Origin: Macrosoma leucophasiata
Lineage: Eukaryota > Arthropoda > Insecta > Lepidoptera > Hedylidae
Length of the DNA stretch: 64,000 nt
Assembly: GCA_036365455.1 (NCBI GenBank)
Contig: JAWQUS010000030.1
Coordinates: 21,038,001-21,102,000 of the forward strand
Direction: 5' to 3'
Of this stretch, positions 47,101 to 53,100 are shown in pieces. Numbering within the stretch: the first letter of the stretch is position 1; every line of letters begins with the position of its first letter. Under the pieces are notes generated by a model. It saw only the letters and a list, made by a program, of their open reading frames with translations. It was not told where the DNA came from and did not search any database. The position numbers and the translations under genes were made by a program.

Positions 47101-50100
47101 AAATCTATAGATTTACATTTAGATAAACTCAGATGAAGCTTATTATGGTAACAATAACTTGTCAGACGATCAAGATCATCTTGAGTCTCTTAAGTCAATT
47201 CTATACAATTTTTTTCTATTCCGTAGCGTCGATTGCATAGATCGGGATTTTGGCTAGGCCCTCTGGTCGTTTCAGCAGCTTACATGATCAACGCTGTGAC
47301 ACTCGGTGACTCGGTGTCGGTCGACGGTTGACGGTTGACGGTTGACGGTTGTCGGTTGCAGCGCACGCTGGACGTGACGCACGAATCGCGCGCGCGCGAG
47401 GTGGTGACGTTCTTCACGCTGCCGCCGGGCCAGTACCTCGTGGTGCCGCACACGCGCCGCGCGCACGCCGAGGCCGCCTTCCTGCTGCGCATCCTCACCG
47501 ACGACCACACCGACGTCTGGTCAGTGCGCCCCGTCCCCGTCCCCGTCCCCGTTCTCTTGTCGCACACTCGGTGTTCGAGGACGAGCCGTCGAGCCACCCA
47601 CTGGCAGATACGACGGTCTCTCGAATCAGAACATAATCTACTTATTTTGATGCTACGATTGACTATATTTCATTCGAATCGCCAATTGGTCCTTTTACTA
47701 ATAATATTTCCGAACGTTTCGTTTAATTTCTCTTCAGGGAGGTGAACGACGACAACGTGATCATCCGGGACATCGCCGCCGAGTTCGTCGACGAGCGGGA
47801 GCTGCCGGTAACGTACTTTCTGTATATGACTTATTAATTAACTCTGTATTTCGCGTTTACTTTCACTTATTTTTCATTCGCAGCCTCGGGTCCGCACCGC
47901 CATCGATAAGCTTGTCCGCAAGCGAAATATTGAAGAGGTAAATAATATTACAAAATATTTTATACTTCTGATTAATTTCACATTGTATACATACCTACCT
48001 AAAATACTATTTTAAGTCAAAAGATTGACAGACAAGCAGACGAAAGGACTTTTTTAACGTCAGTATTGGTGAGCCCCATATTGCAGCGCTGAGGGTTCCA
48101 GAATTTGCACGTTCTCGCCAAAAATCGCCAAAGACTCAGACCGAGGGTACTTTTTATAGTGTATGTTTACCGAGTCGGTGGTGTCGTGGCAGGTGGACGC
48201 GCGGCTGCTGCGGGCCGTGGTGAGCGCGGGCGGCGTGTGGGGCGGCGGAGACTGGCGCGACTGGCGCGACTGGCGCGGCTGCGGGCCCTGTGCGCGCCGC
48301 CCGCCCCTCGAGCTGTGCCGCGCGCTCGTCATGCTGCGCGATGCCGCGCTGGCCGGTGCCATGCCCGCGCACGCGCTGCCGCCGCTCCTGGCGCTGCTGG
48401 CCTGTTGGCAGGTACCGCCCCCCGACCCCCGACCCCCTGCCCCCCTCGCCCCCCAGCCGTGCCGCGCGCTCGTCATGGTCGCCGCGCTGGCCGGTGCCAT
48501 GCCCGCGCACGCGCTGCCGCCGCTCCTGGCGCTGCTGGCCTGTTGGCAGGTACCGCCCCCCGACCCCCGACCCCCTGCCCCCCTCGCCCCCCAGCCGTGC
48601 CGCGCGCTCGTCATGGTCGCCGCGCTGGCCGGTGCCATGCCCGCGCACGCGCTGCCGCCGCTCCTGGCGCTGCTGGCCTGTTGGCAGGTACCGCCCCCCG
48701 ACCCCCGACCCCCTGCCCCCCTCGCCCCCCAGCCGTGCCGCGCGCTCGTCATGGTCGCCGCGCTGGCCGGTGCCATGCCCGCGCACGCGCTGCCGCCGCT
48801 CCTCGCGCTGCTGGCCTGTTGGCAGGTACCGCCCCCCGCCCCCCTGCCCCCCTCGCCCCCCAGCCGTGCCGCGCGCTCGTCATGCTGCGCGACGCCGCGC
48901 TGGCCGGTGCCATGCCCGCGCACGCGCTGCCGCCGCACCTGGCGCTGCTGGTCGGTTTGGCAGGTTCTTGATAATGAGGTGTAATAAAGTTTGTCTAAAG
49001 GTTAGTGGTGCACTGTTGCAGCACGTGTTCAGCCGCGGCGGCGGGCGCGGCGGGGGCGGCGGCAGCGTGTCGTCGTACCGCCTGCGCGCACTGCTGTGGG
49101 CCTGCGGCGTCAGCGCCTCCAACAAGGTGCACGCGTTATGCTAGCTCTTGTTGAACCGCATCTTCCTTTTCTATGATCCGGACTATTCCGGACCCGTCCC
49201 ATCGCTTCCTAACGTTCATATCTTCTGCTAAACAAAGGAATTGACTATGATGGAACCACTTTTCTATGTCATTTATAAAGATGAAAAATAGAAGAGGACC
49301 TAACAATGATCCTTGCGGCACCCCGCTCGGCACAATGACCCAACTAGAAATGTAATTACTTACCACGACAGCTTGTGTACGATTATCTACTCGTATATAG
49401 AAGGCAAACCATCTTAAAAGATCTCCTCTTATGCCTATTAATTCTAGTTTGAATAGTAAAAGTTTGTGGCCGATTCTGTCAGAACATTTATTGTAATCAG
49501 TATAGACTGCGTCTACTTGACCACCGCCTTCCATAATATTAATAGCATAATCATTAAAAATAATCAGATTTGATACTGTGGATCAACTGTGTGTAAAAAA
49601 CCATGTTGTGCCGGGGAAAAAAACACCTAATAGCTTGATAAACTTGTTTGTATATTTTTTTTCAAAATTTTTTGCAACAATTCACAATTTTGAAATCGGT
49701 TGGTAGTTCTCTACGTCATGTTTCTTATCTTATCTTTCTTTCTTTCTCTCTTCTTTATTTTATAGCCGTGTATTTAGGTACTTAGTTTAGAGAACGCTCC
49801 GGTCTCCTTAATTCAATCAGATAACTTTTATTACCTACGATCGTATAAAGTGCCCATTGTACAATTTATTTTCCAAATAGAACCTACTGAAAAAATCCAT
49901 GCAACATCAACATAAGTTACATGTTCTTCGAGAAGAAATAGTTTCTCACAGTAGGTAAATTATGTAGTACCTACATAACTAAATTGTTTTTAAGCTTTTT
50001 GATGTCTTTTTGTTAAAATTATTTGTATTAAAAACTTTATGCATGGATTTAAGCTTTCACTTATAATAAGGCGTAGATATTTACCCACTTATTCATAAAC

Positions 50101-53100
50101 GTACATTAGATACGTTTTAGCTATAGAATGGTTTGTCTTTTGTTTAGCGCCAATAACCTTTCGTTAAATAGCAGTAAGACAAAATGTATTAAATTTACTA
50201 CTCCTAACGTAAAAAAGGTTGAAACCAATGTTAAGATAAATGAGGAAGTATTGGAGATCGTAGAGTCCACGGTATTTCTTGGCATTACCGTGGATGCTAA
50301 ATTGCAATGGGGTCCCCATATTGCCAAACATAATAATCATAAAATTTTTCAATTCCTTCAATGATAATAAATGAAGAAAAAGAAAAACTTATTCGTCAAG
50401 ATCAATGTTATTCACTTAGCAGAGTTCCAAGTGCAGTCACTACTGAGAAGAACTCCGCTACCCAACAAACTCAGTAAGAGCTCTTTTAAATGAAAGCTTA
50501 AATCTAGTACAGATTATCGTGAAAAATCAAATAATGTCAACGTCCATAGCATAGATGCAAATAAACTGCTATCTACTAAATGTGATGTAGCCCCTGCAAA
50601 CCAGAACAGACCAGTCCCCACCAACAGCACCCGTTCACGAGTATGACGCATGTGACAGCCATTGCCCTCCTCGACCATTTTAGAGGGAAGTGAGCAACCC
50701 GCCACACGACGCCGCCAAAGGCAAAGACATTTAATGGTTATTCACTCTAGATATTTTATATTTCTTGACGTTCTGAAAGTATCTGTAAAGATCTATTCGA
50801 AATAAAAATATTTTCTATTTCTATTTCTATTTCTTTGTCAGTTGCATTGTCAAATGTACAGAATAGAAAAAGACAAAGGAGAGATTAGCAATACTTTAGC
50901 TAAAATACGTTTATGAATAGGGGGTATGTATGTAGTATGATATGGTTTTAACGTGTTGTGCTCTCACACTAAATCTGGGTTGCACCACGTTAAAGTTAAA
51001 GTTATTGTAACATTTCACATCCTTGTCTAACTTTAACAGATTTCTTTGAGTTAGAGAAAGACATGAAATGTTACAATAACTTTAACAAATATCATAGTGC
51101 AACCCAGAGGCTTAAGGTGTATATTTTTTTATATTCGCGGGACCTATAATAAGCTCTCTGTTTTGATTTTGCTGAAATTGATTTTATGTTATTATGATTG
51201 TAAAAGCTCTTGGTTCTCCTTTTATATAAATAAATAAACCTAATAGCCCAGTCATACAATCCGTCTCTCCTGCGCAATCTAGCCCGCACAAGCAAGTTCG
51301 GCGGCTAAAGGGTACGTGTGGTCACTATGGACGGCAAAACTCTATTTCGCGCAATCCAAAACGTTCCGTCTTCTTGTACTGCACTGTCGGCATGCGCCGG
51401 CGAGACGGATGCGTGTGTGGTGTATGGGGTGAGGGGGAGAGTCGAGTAGGACGACACTAATGTGACGTTGACGACTGGCGACAGGTGCTGGAGTGCCTGG
51501 TGCTGCGGTTCGCGCGGCGCGCGCGGCTGTCGGCCGACGCCTACGTCATGGCGCTCGCCCGCCTGCACCTCGCGCACGGTAACCACACCCTAGCGTTTCT
51601 CATTAAGTACATCTTACCTTGACTCCAAATTCTTTTTGATGTAAATTCCCGCACTCGACGATTTTTTAATTCTGAAATTTATTTTCTACATCTACAAAAA
51701 AACATTGCGATAGACTCGCAGTCTGAACCCGAATATCGTATCGCTCTTTCAAAACTGTCGTCTCTTCCAGAACGGTACCGCAGCCTCGACGCGAAGGTCA
51801 AGTCGAATCCTCTCTCCCTGGAAGAGGTACGTTTGTCTTTTGAATATGACTACCGTGTGCCGTGCGCTTGGTTCCGATGTAATAGGTTGGGGAAAAAGTC
51901 CTTTCGCATTATAGTATGTATGAACTTGTAATAAAATCTCTTTGGCTGTAGTATTTGTATCTGGCTGGTTTTGGTATCATTGACGTTAAAATTTTAAAGA
52001 ATTCCAAATTCAAATTAGGCAAATGTGTGATTTTCATTTGTTTTTCGTACTGTCAAGATGAGTGAATCTAATGAAGAAATTCTATACATTTTAAAATTTT
52101 ACTACAAAAAAGGTAAAAATGCAACGCAAGCCGCGAAAAAAATTTGCGATGTTTATGGACCTAGTGCAGTGTCTGTGAGAGTAGCACAAATTTGGTTTAA
52201 GCGTTTTCCGTCCGGAAATTTTGATGTCAAAGATGCACCTCGCTCTGGTCGCCCTGTTACGGATAAAATGGATGCCATTTTTGAAAAAGTGGAGCAAGAT
52301 CGACATATCAGTAGTTACGACGTAGCTGAAGAACTGAGAATTGATCACAAAACAGTTTTGGCGCATTTGAAAAAAGCTGGGTACAAAAAGCTCGATATTT
52401 GGGTACCTCACGAGCTCACTGAAAGAAACCTAATGAACCGTGTACTCATTTGTGATTCTTTATTACGACGTAATGAAACCGAATCATTTTTGAAGAAGCT
52501 GATAACTGGTGATGAAAAGTGGATCACGTACGACAAGAACGTGCGAAAAAGGTCGTGGTCAAAGGCCGGTCAGGCTTCACAGACTGTGGCGAAACCCGGG
52601 TAAACTCGCAATAAGGTGATGTTGTGTGTGTGTGGTGGGATTGGAAGGGCATTATTCATTATGAGCTATTACCACCAGGCAGGACTATCGATTCTGAACT
52701 CTACTGCGAACAACTGATGAGATTAAAGCAAGAAGTTGAGAGAAAGCGGCCGGAATTGATCAACAGAAGGGGTGTGGTGTTTCATCATGATAACGCTAGA
52801 CCGCACACATCTATAGCCACTCAGCAAAAATTAAGAGAGTTTGGCTGGGAGGTGTTAATGCATCCGCCGTATAGTCCTGACCTTGCACCTTCAGATTTCC
52901 ACCTGTTTCGGTCTCTTCAGAATTCTTTATGCAATGTTAGGTTAACATCACGAGAGGACTGCCAAATCCACTTGTCGCGGTATTTTGATGAGAAGTCCCA
53001 AATTTTTTATAGCAATGGGATCATGTCCCTACCTACAAGATGGCAAAAGGTTATCCAACAAAATGGTACATACATACTTCAGTTAAATTTAAATAAACTA

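Noticed and set aside
48060..48938. Long antisense open frames over the tandem array
   Set aside because: They mirror GC-rich calpain exons and the 138-bp repeat, so open frames appear in every frame. They lack family resemblance, while the + strand exons are in phase with the rest of the calpain.
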